Origin: Tamarix chinensis
Taxonomy: Eukaryota > Streptophyta > Magnoliopsida > Caryophyllales > Tamaricaceae
Length of the DNA stretch: 64,000 bases
Assembly: GCA_030549775.1 (NCBI GenBank)
Contig: CM060172.1
Location: forward strand, 123,059,122-123,123,121
Direction of reading: 5' to 3'
A program made the translations under genes and the position numbers. The first letter of the stretch is position 1. Every line of letters begins with the position of its first letter. Positions 34,838-46,846 of this stretch are shown here, in pieces. The notes beneath the pieces are model-generated. The model searched no databases. It saw only the letters and a program-made list of their open reading frames with translations, and was not told the DNA's origin.

Positions 34838-36402
34838 GGTTGTGTGTGTGGGTATATGTGCAGGCGTTGTGTATCTGTGAAGGGAAGATGGGAGAGGGGG
34901 GGGGGGAGAGAACTGTGAATCCCTGGAATAGAGTTTTGAGGAAAAAATGAAGGAGGGCTGTTCTTATAGAAGGTTGTGGGTACAAATTCATACAAGATTT
35001 TGATATTCAAAATACATAGAATGCGTTTTAAAAAGGGGAAGCTTCGTCTGATTTAGAGCAAGTCTAACTTTACAACATGGATTATATTATACTTAATTAC
35101 CTACTCATCTGCTCGAAATACATTAAAAATCTTGCATGCGTTTCATTCACGTCAATTCTTTTTTGTTTTCAGGCATAGTCGTTAGAAAATCATGTTATAT
35201 TCTTATAATTTATGCTGCAGTCTTCTTCTCTTGTTGGTGTGGCACACGTTATAATTGCTATTTTAAAGGTCCTGAGCTATCTTAACGGCGATTAAAAAGC
35301 AGTCTGTCTTGTATTTTCCATCAGAGTTGAGTTGAATATCTTTGATTAGTTTACAATCACAGGTCGGCAAATTCTTGGCATCTGAAGTCAGCAATGTTTT
35401 TTATCATACGAATGCCTGATTCTTGTTTCAGAATGCAATATAAAATTCTTTTTGGCTTGTACGTTGTCCTGTGATAACATTCTATCCCAAGACAAAGCCT
35501 AGTCAAGAAGTTTTCTGCCATCGTATATTCACCATTGAGACATCGAACAATCCCAAGACGTGATTAAGATTAAGGGGTCATGATATATCTTAGATTCGAA
35601 TTCTTGGCAGTAATGATATTTCTATTGATCGTTGCCTCTACTTTTAATCAGACATGGAAAAAAAAGGCTTCAATTATTTTGAATTTTTGGGTGACAGGTA
35701 CAACATCGAGAATTATTGGAAAAGTGATTGACTTTGCAAATGACGTTGTAGACTTGTAGTTGGCTTTTTGTATTTATTGGAAAAGTGATTTTTATTCCCA
35801 AAAAAAAAAACTAAAATTTGGAAAACTATTAGTTGAAAAACCATAGCTGACCTCTTTCCTTCCTTGCGCTGAATTAAAATTTTTAATAAATTATTATTAC
35901 TGTATCACTATTATTAATATCATAACTAATATTTTCCTATTAATTTTTATTTTTATTTGTCATTATTAAAATTTTATTAATTTGATATGCTGTAATTGGC
36001 TCTAATGACGTTCCAAGAAACCAAGCCTTGAGAGAATAGAAATAAAAAGTGGAATAATTAATAGATTTTATATATGATCTCTATACTTTTGTGAGAGATG
36101 ATTCTCTTTAGGGATGGAAATTTTCTCCTCTATTTTACATATTTTATATTAAGTATTTAATAATAATATATATATATTAATAAAATACCTATTTTAGATT
36201 AAATTAATATCTAAAATAAATATTTATTAGAATAAAAATATTTAATTTTAAATAGATTATATAAAATATATAAAATATGGGAGTAATTTTTCCACTTTTA
36301 TTATCCTTATACCAAACGAGCACTCAGAGATTCAAAAGGTTTTTCAAACTAAACTTCATTCATATTGAAAATAATTTCAGTATGAAAATTTTAAAATTCT
36401 TA
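34838..36402. other. Intergenic spacer upstream of the EGF-like gene
   Basis: 34838-35000 is the probable promoter and leader of the minus-strand gene; it has a G-run (34898-34908) and TGTG repeats. 36110-36322 ends ATACCAAACGAGCAC, which resembles a Tourist-like MITE end, but the left end is not recognisable, so it may be a truncated copy. Otherwise nothing recognised. Confidence 0.4.
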
Positions 36403-36642
36403 GTGTTCATTTAGTATAAAAAAATAAAAGGTAAAAATATATACCTTCATATTTTCTACATCTTATAGTGTATTTAAAAGAATAAAAACGTATTCGAAGA
36501 CTTACCTACATTAGTTAGAACTTGAAATATAAAGTTTAAATAAATTTTCTTTGAGTTTTTCTCCTCCGCTATAAGTAGATTGTGTTAGGGACAAAATACA
36601 AGAGTAATTTTAAATCTCCATTATCCCATACCAATTGAGCAT
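36403..36642. mobile_element. Tourist-like MITE, 240 bp
   Basis: GTGTTCATTTAGTATAAAAA at the left and CCCATACCAATTGAGCAT at the right, flanked by TTA on both sides (36400-36402, 36643-36645). Same family and nearly the same length as the MITE at 31981. Confidence 0.7.
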
Positions 36643-37142
36643 TTAATTGCAATAACATCATTAATAACAGATCCTGCTCAAGACTTTGCTGTCTATTCGA
36701 CGATCAATGTGTGTGCACTGCGTACAAATCATTCAAAAACTACACGGCATAAATGAAAGATTCTGTATAAAAGAAGTACCAATCCAAATCCAGAACAGCA
36801 GCGAGAATCATGCACCTTTGATTTGAGGTAGGACTGGGGACCATACCACCTATCGCAGTCTGCAGCTCAATCTCGAATCAATGCCATCATACTAAATTTT
36901 AAGGTTTGTCAAGTCGAGGGATACAACGAGGAAAATAAAAGAGGGGAGGGGGGCTACAAAAGAATTACCACAAGAAAAAAGAAAGAAATTGGGATCAAAT
37001 CTCTCATGCCTTTGCCGCATGAGTTGAGTTGATCGACGTGTAAGAATTATCTACAGGCTGTAAAATCAGCATCGCTGAGAACTCCAATCGACATATGAGC
37101 ACGACTGAATTGTCAAGCACATCTAGCAAACCTGCGCCAGGA
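36643..37142 (-). other. Probable 3' untranslated region of the NEK gene
   Basis: Sequence downstream of the NEK stop codon. Balanced composition from about 36680 to 37142 suits transcribed DNA. The 3' end is not determined. Confidence 0.35.
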
Positions 37143-40100
37143 CTAGATTCCCGGCTTCGATGTAGTAGTTTCTTTGAAGCTCTTGGACAGCCAGATTGCA
37201 GTTTCTCTTGGGGAAACCTTTTCTGGTCCAAATGGTTTCAGCAAAACTCCAAGTTCATCAATCCTTTCCTGTCGCAGCAGTCTAGCGCTGAATTCAAGCA
37301 ACCCTTCCAGAGCTTCAGCCCTTTGCTGATACGAGGATGTATCAAAACGGCGCCTTAAGTCTGAGGAGTCCTGACTTGAGGCACCAGCTGTGGCATTCCG
37401 ACCTGAGGAGCAGCTTTTCTCTTCGCCAGCTGCTAGGAGCTTTCTGTCTTGCACACCATGCCACATGTCATTAAGACTTTTTCTAGCAAGGCCTTTATCA
37501 GAAGATTGTACTGGGAATTTGTCTTTGGTTTTCAAAAATTCACCGTATTGAGGTGATGATGTGGAATCTTGTGCAGAGATCAATGAACTTCTGTGGATAG
37601 GGAAGAAGGCTTCTTCATAGGACGCCAATGGAAATTCAGCTATCCTGTCAATTCTGGGGGTATTGACAGAAATATCGGGAGAGTTTACATCTGTTGTCAG
37701 GATATCAATAGTCGTCTTGCGAGGAGTCTCTTGAACTCTCATTGCTGGCAAGGAAACTCTGCGAGATGCAGATACAGATCTTTTGATGGGAGTGCGTGAC
37801 CGTGGGGGCTGAAAATATCAAAGTGCAAGGAAAGAACTTCTCAGCATGTTGCATCAGCTTTGCTGGATTAACAGGCTCAAGCTTGTACAAAAAACTTATT
37901 TAAGTTCACGATAATAACAGCATCAAATAGTTGAAAAACAAGACATTTAAAAGACTACTTGTCTCAAACCGAATGAATCTCTGACAATTGATTGCTAAAA
38001 ACCATACCGATTCACGATACTTTGGTAGATCTGTTTGTCTTTTAGGGGTTCCAAATGTTTTTGCGCGAGTCAGCCTGGGATTTTTGCCCACAGTTGAAGT
38101 TCTTGATGGCGCAGGCTTTGAGACAGCAGTTTCTTCGTATTCAACTATCAAATCTGCCAATCTTTTGTCCAGATTGCGGAGGCTATTTCTCACTCTTTCA
38201 GTAGAGTAAGGAGAGTCAACATCAGGTACAGAAACACTTGGATTTAAAGTCCTGTCACCTTCTGGCTCTGTCACAGTAGCTTTCTCTACATAGTCAGGTT
38301 CATCCCAAAAAGTAGGGACTGTCTGACATCTAGGATTGTCCACTTGGAGCTGAATCTTCTGGACGTAAGGTTGAAGGTGAGGGTGCCTAAGTAAATCAGA
38401 AGCCTACAAAGAAAAGACTTTTAAAAAGGCAATAAAAGCATACCCTGCTAAGAGGAACACTTAGGAAGCTATAAATTATCCATCATCAAGGAGTTGCACC
38501 TAGACATGCCTAACATGGTTCGACACTTCCCTGCAGCTCTCATACAATCATATTTTATTTCCAGTAGATAATACTAGTATATACCACACGAATAGTTATA
38601 AATAAAGAAAAAGAAGCAACGGCCTTCATTTCAAGGAAAATGCGAATAAAATGCGAATTTTAAATGGCCTGAAAATATGAAATTTGGGGCATCTCCTAAT
38701 TATATAGGATGCAGATAATCCACACTTACACTAGGCCTCAGTTCAGGATTCTTCCGCAGCAAGCTTTTAACAAGACCCCTACTGCAGATGCAAATTAGCA
38801 AAAGCACCGGATCAGCATTTTTTTATCTTTCAAACAAGCATGCTTAACATAATTGACAAGTTTGCACTAACAAATGTCTACAAGTTAAAAAAAATCCAAC
38901 AGAAAGGATGTTATGAAAATTTTCCCGTAACACCTAACATTTAATAGTAGAGCTGTAAATGAGCTAAGCCAGAGTAGGCTCTATTCGTTTAATAAACAAG
39001 TCTAAAAATAAGGCTTGGGCTTGACTTGTTCATAAATGAGCCAAGCTTTTAACAACTTAGGCCAACCCGCGAGCTTTTGTAGTAAACGAGCTGGGTTCAC
39101 AAGCTTTTTTGTATTATAAACGAACCTGAGCCCAAATTTTTCATACTCAAATTCAGCTTATTTATTAAACAAGCCTAAAAATAAGATTTGAGCTCCACTT
39201 GTTTAGCTAAATGAATAAGCTAAACTTTAGCCCTTAACGAGCCAAGCCAAAAAAGTTCGCAAGCTGGCTCTATTCGTTTACAACCCTACTTAACAGCATG
39301 AAAAACTAACAAACCACAGAAAAGGAAAAAAGGCTGAGAAATAAAAAAACACTTACAATGGGCCAGAATATTTGGCCGGAAGGGGGGGTACAATTGATTT
39401 ATTGATTTTATTAATCAACGCCTGCATGTCCTGTTCATAGAGAAGCAGTGAGATTCTTGGGCATGGAAGTAGAATGCAGTCAAGACAGAGCACATATACA
39501 AAGGAGTAAGGTCAAGCTTAATAATTGAAGTCATCATCAAGGCTGGTCAAGGTACATAAGATCAACAATCAACTAGCATGCTCAACATAAATAAAACATC
39601 TCTTTGCGATAACTTCAGCTTTAAATATGGAGATGGCACTCATATGACAATAAATATCACTTTAATCGTAATGATTTACAAGGTACCTCAAGCACACATG
39701 CAGACCAACAAGAAGGACCCATAGGGCAAGGAAGCTTATCCATTGAGAATACTGAGTTTATCCAGAATACTCTCAAACGAAAAGACATATGTGGAGAGAG
39801 GCAGCCAAACTTCTATTCTAAATAGTATATAAATAAATATTTTATTTGATTCTAAAACAAACAGATAAGAAAGAAACTTACAAATGCTTTAAATGCAGGC
39901 TTAAGACCAGTCATTTCGTATAAACAGCAACCTGGAGGCATGAATGTGGATTAAAAAAAAAAAGTTCCAGATCCAGCTGAAACTGAATCATACAATGCAA
40001 ATGCATGCCCAATAATCTACGCATACATAACTGACCTAATGACCAAATATCTGATTTAGAACCATATGGTATGTCAGCTAGAAGTTCGGGACACATATAG

Positions 40101-43100
40101 CTCGGAGTGCCAACCACCTGATGTATGAGATGGTAATTAACACCAGTAATGATTGCAATAAAATTGAGACCTCAGAATGAAATTATTCAACCACAACATA
40201 CAGAGGAAGCAAGATCATCTGACGTCAGCATTTTGGCTAGTCCAAAATCACCTGATCCATAAATTCAACATAAATCAGCAACTAGTTGAAACTAAGTGAC
40301 TTCTAATAAATGGAATAGAAAAGCAAGATCACATTACCAAGACGTATATCTTGATTTCTGGTCAAGAAGATATTTGAACACTGTAATCATAGAATGGCAT
40401 GAATAAACCAGCAAACATTGAGGGATGCAAACAGTCATGTGAAATAACACATGAGTGCAACTAACCTTGACATCACGATGAAGAATATGATTCTTGTGCA
40501 AGTAGTCAAGAGCCATTAGCAGCTGAACAAGCCATTTGCAGAGTTTCTAGCAAAATACCAATTATTCAGAAAAATCATATCAGTTAATATTAAAAAAATG
40601 TCAGTTCAAAGAGGAAAAGGCATATGAAGCATTAAACTTGGCAACAAGTTTATGTGATTGAAGGAATTATTGAACAGATGCAAGTTCAGCCTCAAACTCG
40701 AGAAATAAATAGTAAGAAGTGGAGATATTTGGTAGGCATTTTCTATTTTGAGCAGGCAGAAACCTCCTCAGGAAAATGGACACCATTGGCTCGCTTGATT
40801 GTCTCAGCCCTGCATATTTAAAGTCAGCAACAAAAGGCTGTTAAAAAATTACATATTAAAGGCTTAAAAAGCTAGAGGTTCTGAATTTGCATTCAGGAAA
40901 CTTACATGTCACCTCCTTCACAAAAGCCAATGATTATGCACACATAACAACCCTGCAAGCAATCCAACAGCAAAACTAATTGTACAGATCCAGATTTTCA
41001 TGAGCAAATGAAGCAGAGCAACAAGCATGACACAGAAAGTTGTATAATCAAAACAAATTTCAGATCGATAAGAGTTATTATAATCGGTGCTAATTGTTCA
41101 ATTTCAGCAGTTGCAATAAAGACATAGGTCGCATCATCTATGGAACAACCTACAATCATGCGAAGTTGCGTTGCCCAAGCAAAATGATTGTTGTCCTAAG
41201 TTCAATTCAGAAGATTAGCTTTCCTCGAAAACAGTATTCACCTCCCAGTGACAATGTGTGGTACCAATATTGACTTCCAACAAAGCAAAATCCAGATGTA
41301 CAAACATTAGCTATTCCAAGTAGAGGTGGCAAATGGGTCATACGAATCGGGTTGGATTAAGATTGGGTTGTTATGCAATCGGGTCAAGTGTCTTCGGGTT
41401 TGAATCCAATTTGGGTAACTGTGAATTGGGTTGGACTAGGAAAATATCGGATTGGGTCTAACCCACTGGATTTCTTCGAGTTCGATTCAGGTCTACAGAC
41501 TCCAGGTCAGATCGGGTGGATTCGGGCCTACAAACTCCAGGTCGTATCGGATTTGGACTACATAAATTTAATGTATATTGACATTGATTGTTATCAATTT
41601 AATATAATTAATGAATTAAATTTTATAATTTATTACTGTTGTTATGATTATTATAGTAATTTTTATCATAATATATGTAATGATATAACAAATTGTTATC
41701 ATAAAATATGTAATAATAAACTATTATCATTATATACATAAGTGTTATAATAATCATGTTAACTATATAATTATTATTATTATAATTAATTGTTTTTAAT
41801 ATTGTTGCTGTAACAGCCCCATTTTCATAACCAGAGTTTTTTTTTTACAAGACATTTGTGGAGGCTAAATAAAAAATAAAAAGTGTTACCATTGCATCCA
41901 ACATAACAAAGGTAAAACCAATACCTAACCTATGTCAAGTGTAAGGCAAAAAGTAAACTCATATCCTAAGAGGTACGTGTGGTTTCCACCTAGCCCTAAT
42001 CCAATACAAGATTTACAAAACTATATGAAAAATAAATATAAATTCAAAAGATATAACAAAATTCAACACAGGCTAAAACGGAATAGAATGCGGGATCTCA
42101 ATGATCCAAAATCAAATCACTTATTGAGCCGACTAGGAGCTTGACACTGAGTAAACACAACCATTTCACTTTCTTGTGCACATATCTCATGCTTTGCTTG
42201 TGTGGGGTTTAGAGTGTTGAGCTCCTAGTTGGCTCGAGAAGCGATTCGATTTCGGATCATTGAGATCCCGCAATCTATTTTGTTTTAGCTCGTGCTAAGC
42301 TATGTTAGATCATTTGATCTAATATTTACTTTCTGTATAGTTTTATAAATCTTGTATCAAACTAGGGTCGGGTGACAATCACACCTGTCTTTTGAAATAC
42401 GAGTTTACTTTTTAGCTTTGTACATGACATAAGTTTAAGTATTGCTTTTATCTTTCCTATGTTGGATGCGGCGGTACCGCGGTAATACCTAGCATTTTTT
42501 ATATACCTTCCGCAAAATGCTTTGTAAAAACCAAAAAAATGGTTATAAAAATGGGGGTGTTACAACTATTGTTATTATTATTATTATCATCTTTATAATA
42601 ATCATTATTATTAGTATAAATACAAACAAAAATTTTACTATTGTTATTATAATTATTATATTTACACTTAGAATTTTTTTTTGTTTATAATAATTATAAT
42701 AATAATAATAATAATAAATTTCCATGATCTAATCTGATTGATGCTAATATGATTTTAAAATGTCTTCCTAGTTTTGTTTCATGTGTTGTTATATGGATTG
42801 CATATTTTTGTTTATATAAAAAAAAATTAATAATAAGATAGTTTATTAGTATTTATGTATCAATTTATATGAGATAAAATGTTACTAATGTAGATCAAAT
42901 TAGACTTAAGTTTGAAATTATCTCTCGGTATGGGTCGGGTTCGAGTCGGGTCATTTTGGGTTAGGTAAGTGCTAGTCAGGTCACTATCAGGATCTGTCTT
43001 GGTATGAGTTGAGTTCAAGTAGGATTTTTTTTTGGGTTGGGTTATTTCGGTTTAGGTCATTTTGGATACCGATAACTATCGGGTTAGCTAAATTCGGGTC

Positions 43101-46100
43101 GTATTTGAATTAATTCAGGTTGTTTCGGATTGATATCGAGTTTAATTTTTTAGGTTCAGATCGGATTTCATGTAGGTTATTTGAGAAGGATCGGTCGGGT
43201 AAGGTCATCTTTGTTGAATTTAATTCTGAGGCCAATTTCTCAATCCTTACCTTGTTCGAGCAAGAGAAACAAATTTACAGAGCAAAATAACATTTTTGCC
43301 TCACTTTACAAATACTGTATGACATCCACATCCTTTTAATACCCAAAAGTATAGTGTACTTTCCTTGATGTTAACATACCAACGGATCAACATATTTGAA
43401 CAAAACCAAAGAGGTATAGTCTAGTCATCAAGTATAAAGGGTTTAGATCCTTGGGAATTAGGTTTTAACCCCACACCCCACCCCAAGTGGTGTTCATAAC
43501 TTTAGAAAACAGTTTGTTACTAGCCCACAAGCTAGTGAAGGTGGGACTACATAAACCTTGAAGACTTGACCTCCCTAGATCTGGTTAAAGACTAATTCAT
43601 AGTAGGTGTTATCTTTACCATTACCTTTTAACATATTTGCACAAATATCTATGATGGTCTGGCTAACTAATTTATGTCTAAAAATGAAAATCCATGTTTA
43701 ACTTGTTAGGTGATACCACTGACCAAATCCATCACCTATCCATTGTTTCCTTTCTGTGAACAAAAAGAGGTTAAGATGCTTAGAGTACAAGCAAGCAATA
43801 AAATCACAGTTGCAATCGTGATCGTGACTGCGATTGCGGTTGCAGTGTCACGGTATCGGAATGTCACGAATGATATTTTATATGTCGCAGTTTTCGTGAT
43901 GCGGTTTTTTTATTTTTTTCACAATAAATATTAGCAAATATCGGTAAATATTAGCCGATAACCAATATATCACCAATAAATACGTGAAATTATAAATTTA
44001 TTGTGTATTGCCATTTTCACGAATCAGCCGACCCAAAATCATATAAGTATCCGCCAATATTGCTTATCAGGACTGATATTTAATTGCATGAGTACAAGCC
44101 TCTACAATACATTATTGAGAAAGACAAAATATAATAATTCCATTCAATTAAGTCAGATCATAATCTTTTTCTGTCAGACACGTCACGGGCTCCTTAAGTA
44201 CTTTGAATCAGTTTTGATTACTCAATGCAAAAAGAAAAAGAATTACAGTGGGTCTGCTCTGCTCTAGTTTAGAATAAAGTTTTGGGTGTGTAAACATGAT
44301 AATGGGGACATAACTGCAAAATCCAGATGAAAGTTTGTCTCCACACAATGCATTTACCCTCAGATGAAATTTTCTCTCCATACAATGCATTTACCCCCTA
44401 AGTTTCTAGTACTACACTTTCAGTCACTCTAAAACAGTAATCACTAAGTGCTCAAGCCACTGGATCATAAACTTGCATGATCCCTGTGACACTTTCCCAC
44501 CAAATACTGCTCCCCCCCCCGGGGGGCCCCAAAAAAACACTTAAACACAAAAAAAGGAAGACAAAGAGGAAAACCAGTCACCTCTAAATCACATTATCCT
44601 ATGTATTCAGTAAAAAGCAAAATCCCCATCATGGTTGTTCTACTACAATGTAAACTCATGTGCAGTAAAGAGGCACTGCAAAGCAAGAGTCAAAAGATGA
44701 ATTCAGGAGACCCCATACAGACCAAAGACAGGACTCATTGTACAACATAAATAGAACATATAAAATCAGCATATGCTAGTTGATCCCACACATATGAAGT
44801 TGTCAAAATCAATGGCAGATTTGGTATTTTCACAAAGGATAGGGATGCCTGGGAGAAGTACAAGATTAAGATATTACTCAACTAGAGCAGTCGGTTGACT
44901 CAATTCGTTTAATGTTGACAGTTAATCAACTGCATAAAAAGCCAATCCAGTCCCCCACCACATATACATTCTAGCCTTGCCCAGCAAGATCAACCTTTCC
45001 ATCAATCAGAAAATGAAATTGGATAGAAAGAAGGGGGAGGCAGAGTAACAATGCACCAATAATTACCTGCCTAGCTGCCAGAATAAGAGGACAAAGGTTA
45101 GAGGGGCAGCAGTAGAGATAGGAAAATGACAGATGAAGAAAAGAATAGTGAAAGAGGTTGCCCACAGTTTGGGATGGCCGGAGCTCATGCTTGAGAAGGC
45201 CAAATTTAGCCATGGCATGCCCTGTGGCTGGATCTTGCCTTCCAGGCCATTGGAAAATGCGAACCACAGGGGCTCAAAAAGGCAAAGCTAAGAGAAAAGG
45301 GTTCAGGCAACTAATAAGAGTTATTCTTAAAAAGGAAGTCTTTATTCCTCCCTTCAATGCCCCAAACCTATGTATCCTCTACCTTATAAGTTATAACCGG
45401 TGAAATGTGACCCTAACATAGATTATAGTTCCCAAAAGGCTATAAAATCAAATTAGACAGAAAAATATTTACAGTTAGGACATCTTCAAAGAATCATGAC
45501 AAGCTGAAAGGATAAGAGGAAGTGAGTAATGTCAAACATCATTAAAGTAACAATAAAACAATAAAGACAGTTATAATTGACAAGTTACTGATTTTGTGGA
45601 CTAAAGCATTATTACAGTTTTGGTCCCCTAACAACATAAGAAAGGCCTAAAAGGGTTGGAACAAGAGAAAAATGGGAGAATTTGAGCAGCTGATAACTTG
45701 GCAACAGATGGAACTACTGGAAATAAAAAAGGAAATACAAGAAAATGATGGAAATATTCACTGACCTTCTCAATCCAAGAATCTTTGTACTCCACAATGA
45801 ATGGGTGATGCATCTTGGAAATAAGTTCCATCTGCAAAATGCAGGACAATAACTTTTGTTAAGGCTTATGAAATACTAGTGCGCAAATTGCAGATCTCAT
45901 GAACACTCCATCTGAGCAACAACCAATGAACCAGCTATATATGTTGGCTACATCAACAAAAATAATTACAAAAAGATTCATGTATGAAGTGGCACCCAAA
46001 AACATGTTGAATCAAATTAGAAATCCAACTTGAAGCTTGATACATGTATCAGCAGAAAGTATGGCAAGAAACTTCAATGAAACCCAATATCAGAACAGAA

Positions 46101-46846
46101 ACTGACATCTTGCTCACGTTTATGTGCAGGCAGCTCAAACTTTTAAATGACCACAATTCAACAGGTTTTGCAACAATGAATTTTGTGCAAATTTACTTAA
46201 AAGAATATAAGATGAATTTGAAACAACACTATCTACAAGCACTGATAACAACTTTTTCCTACCTCTTCCCCTATCTATCATCAGAATTTTCTTCCTGCGG
46301 AAAATAAACCCATGCACCAAATGGGATTTGCTCTACTTTCACCAACAGCAATTGACAATATTTTCCAAGGTCCAACTTCCATATACAGCTCTATGTATCT
46401 TTTCTTTAACCAACTTCAACAGTTACTCAATGGTTGATCATAAATACAACCAAGTGGTAGCATGTCATTAACTAAGACGTATGGCCTTGAATTCCTAAGC
46501 CAAGACACAGGACATTCCGGGATGCTCAAATTAAACAGAAAATAAAATTAAAAGAACAACTAAGTTAATAGATCATCACCATTTTCAAAGACACTAACCT
46601 CCTGATGTGCAGATCTACGGGTCCGCTCAGTCTGGCGGGCCAAACGAATCTTTTTCAGAACATACCTAAATATTTATAAAATATCAAGCAATACTTTCTA
46701 TTAATGACTAACCTTTCAGAATGGCAATAATTTGAGGCAACACAAACGTTTTCTTACTTTTTCCTTTCATGCTTATGCCGCACAAGAAGAGCAGAACCGA
46801 AAGATCCTTTCCCAATTTGCTCCAGAACATCGTACTGCTCCATCAT
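37143..46846 (-). CDS. NEK2: NIMA-related protein kinase (NEK1/NEK2 type)
   Basis: Fourteen coding exons, minus strand: 46846-46758, 46665-46599, 45831-45766, 40952-40906, 40809-40764, 40546-40466, 40380-40338, 40251-40202, 40117-40036, 39931-39882, 39430-39357, 38781-38730, 38403-38008, 37808-37143. All introns are GT-AG and the frame is continuous, giving 602 residues, close to the 606-612 I recall for Arabidopsis NEK2 and NEK1. Ser/Thr kinase domain from residue 5 to about 262: glycine loop GKGSFG (12-17), Lys34 (YVLKK), HRDVK (128-132), DFG (148-150), GTPSYMCPE (166-174). All catalytic residues are present. The C-terminal half is basic and Ser/Thr-rich, ending in a helical segment ([16 protein letters not shown]) kept in plant NEKs. 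Plant NEKs act on microtubules and cell expansion. The start is [10 protein letters not shown] directly after an acceptor site; the second Met is equally likely. Confidence 0.93.
38948..39288. mobile_element. hAT-type MITE in a NEK intron, 341 bp
   Basis: Left end TAGAGCTGTAAATGAGCTAA; right end reverse-complemented TAGGGTTGTAAACGAATAGA, both leading into an AGCCAG box. Flanks TTTAATAG (38940-38947) and CTTAACAG (39289-39296) match at 6 of 8 bases with only transitions, which fits an old 8-bp hAT duplication. Confidence 0.75.
41807..42566. mobile_element. Foldback element with about 345-bp inverted arms, 760 bp
   Basis: Left end GCTGTAACAGCCCCATTTTC and right end (reverse-complemented) GTTGTAACACCCCCATTTTT. 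The arms stay complementary throughout: GCATCCAACATAACAAAGG (41894) pairs with CTATGTTGGATGC (about 42458), and GCGGGATCTCAATGATCC (42090) pairs with GGATCATTGAGATCCCGC (42256). Arms are 41807-42148 and 42213-42566, with a 64-nt loop. Flanked by TATTGTT at 41800-41806 and 42567-42573. No coding capacity. Long arms suggest a Mutator-like or foldback element, but a 7-bp duplication is unusual for those. Confidence 0.8.
42149..42212. other. Loop between the arms of the foldback element
   Basis: 64 unpaired bases between AGCTTGACACT and AGTGTTGAGCT. Confidence 0.7.
44512..44537. other. C9-G6-C4-A7 homopolymer run
   Basis: Four homopolymers in direct succession within otherwise AT-rich intron sequence. 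It could be a sequencing or assembly artefact. Confidence 0.7.

Larger units (their letters stand above)
41321..43215 (+). mobile_element. Possible hAT-type non-autonomous element split by the foldback element
   Basis: 41321 begins TAGAGGTGGCAAATGGGTCA, a typical hAT MITE end, followed by GGGTTGGGT/TCGGGT-rich sequence. The same type of sequence resumes at 42930-43210 on the other side of the foldback element. It resembles the element at 49315-50238. The right end and target duplication were not found, so the limits are tentative. Confidence 0.35.
40953..45765 (-). other. Large NEK intron (4.8 kb)
   Basis: Separates the exon ending WIEK from the exon starting GCYVC. It carries the foldback element at 41807, flanking GGGTCGGGTT-rich stretches and a homopolymer anomaly at 44512. 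No exon-like sequence of another gene was recognised; frames up to 98 codons here have no domain. Confidence 0.75.

Noticed and set aside
46044..46307. 87-codon plus-strand frame in a NEK intron
   Set aside because: No domain; lies between well-supported minus-strand exons.
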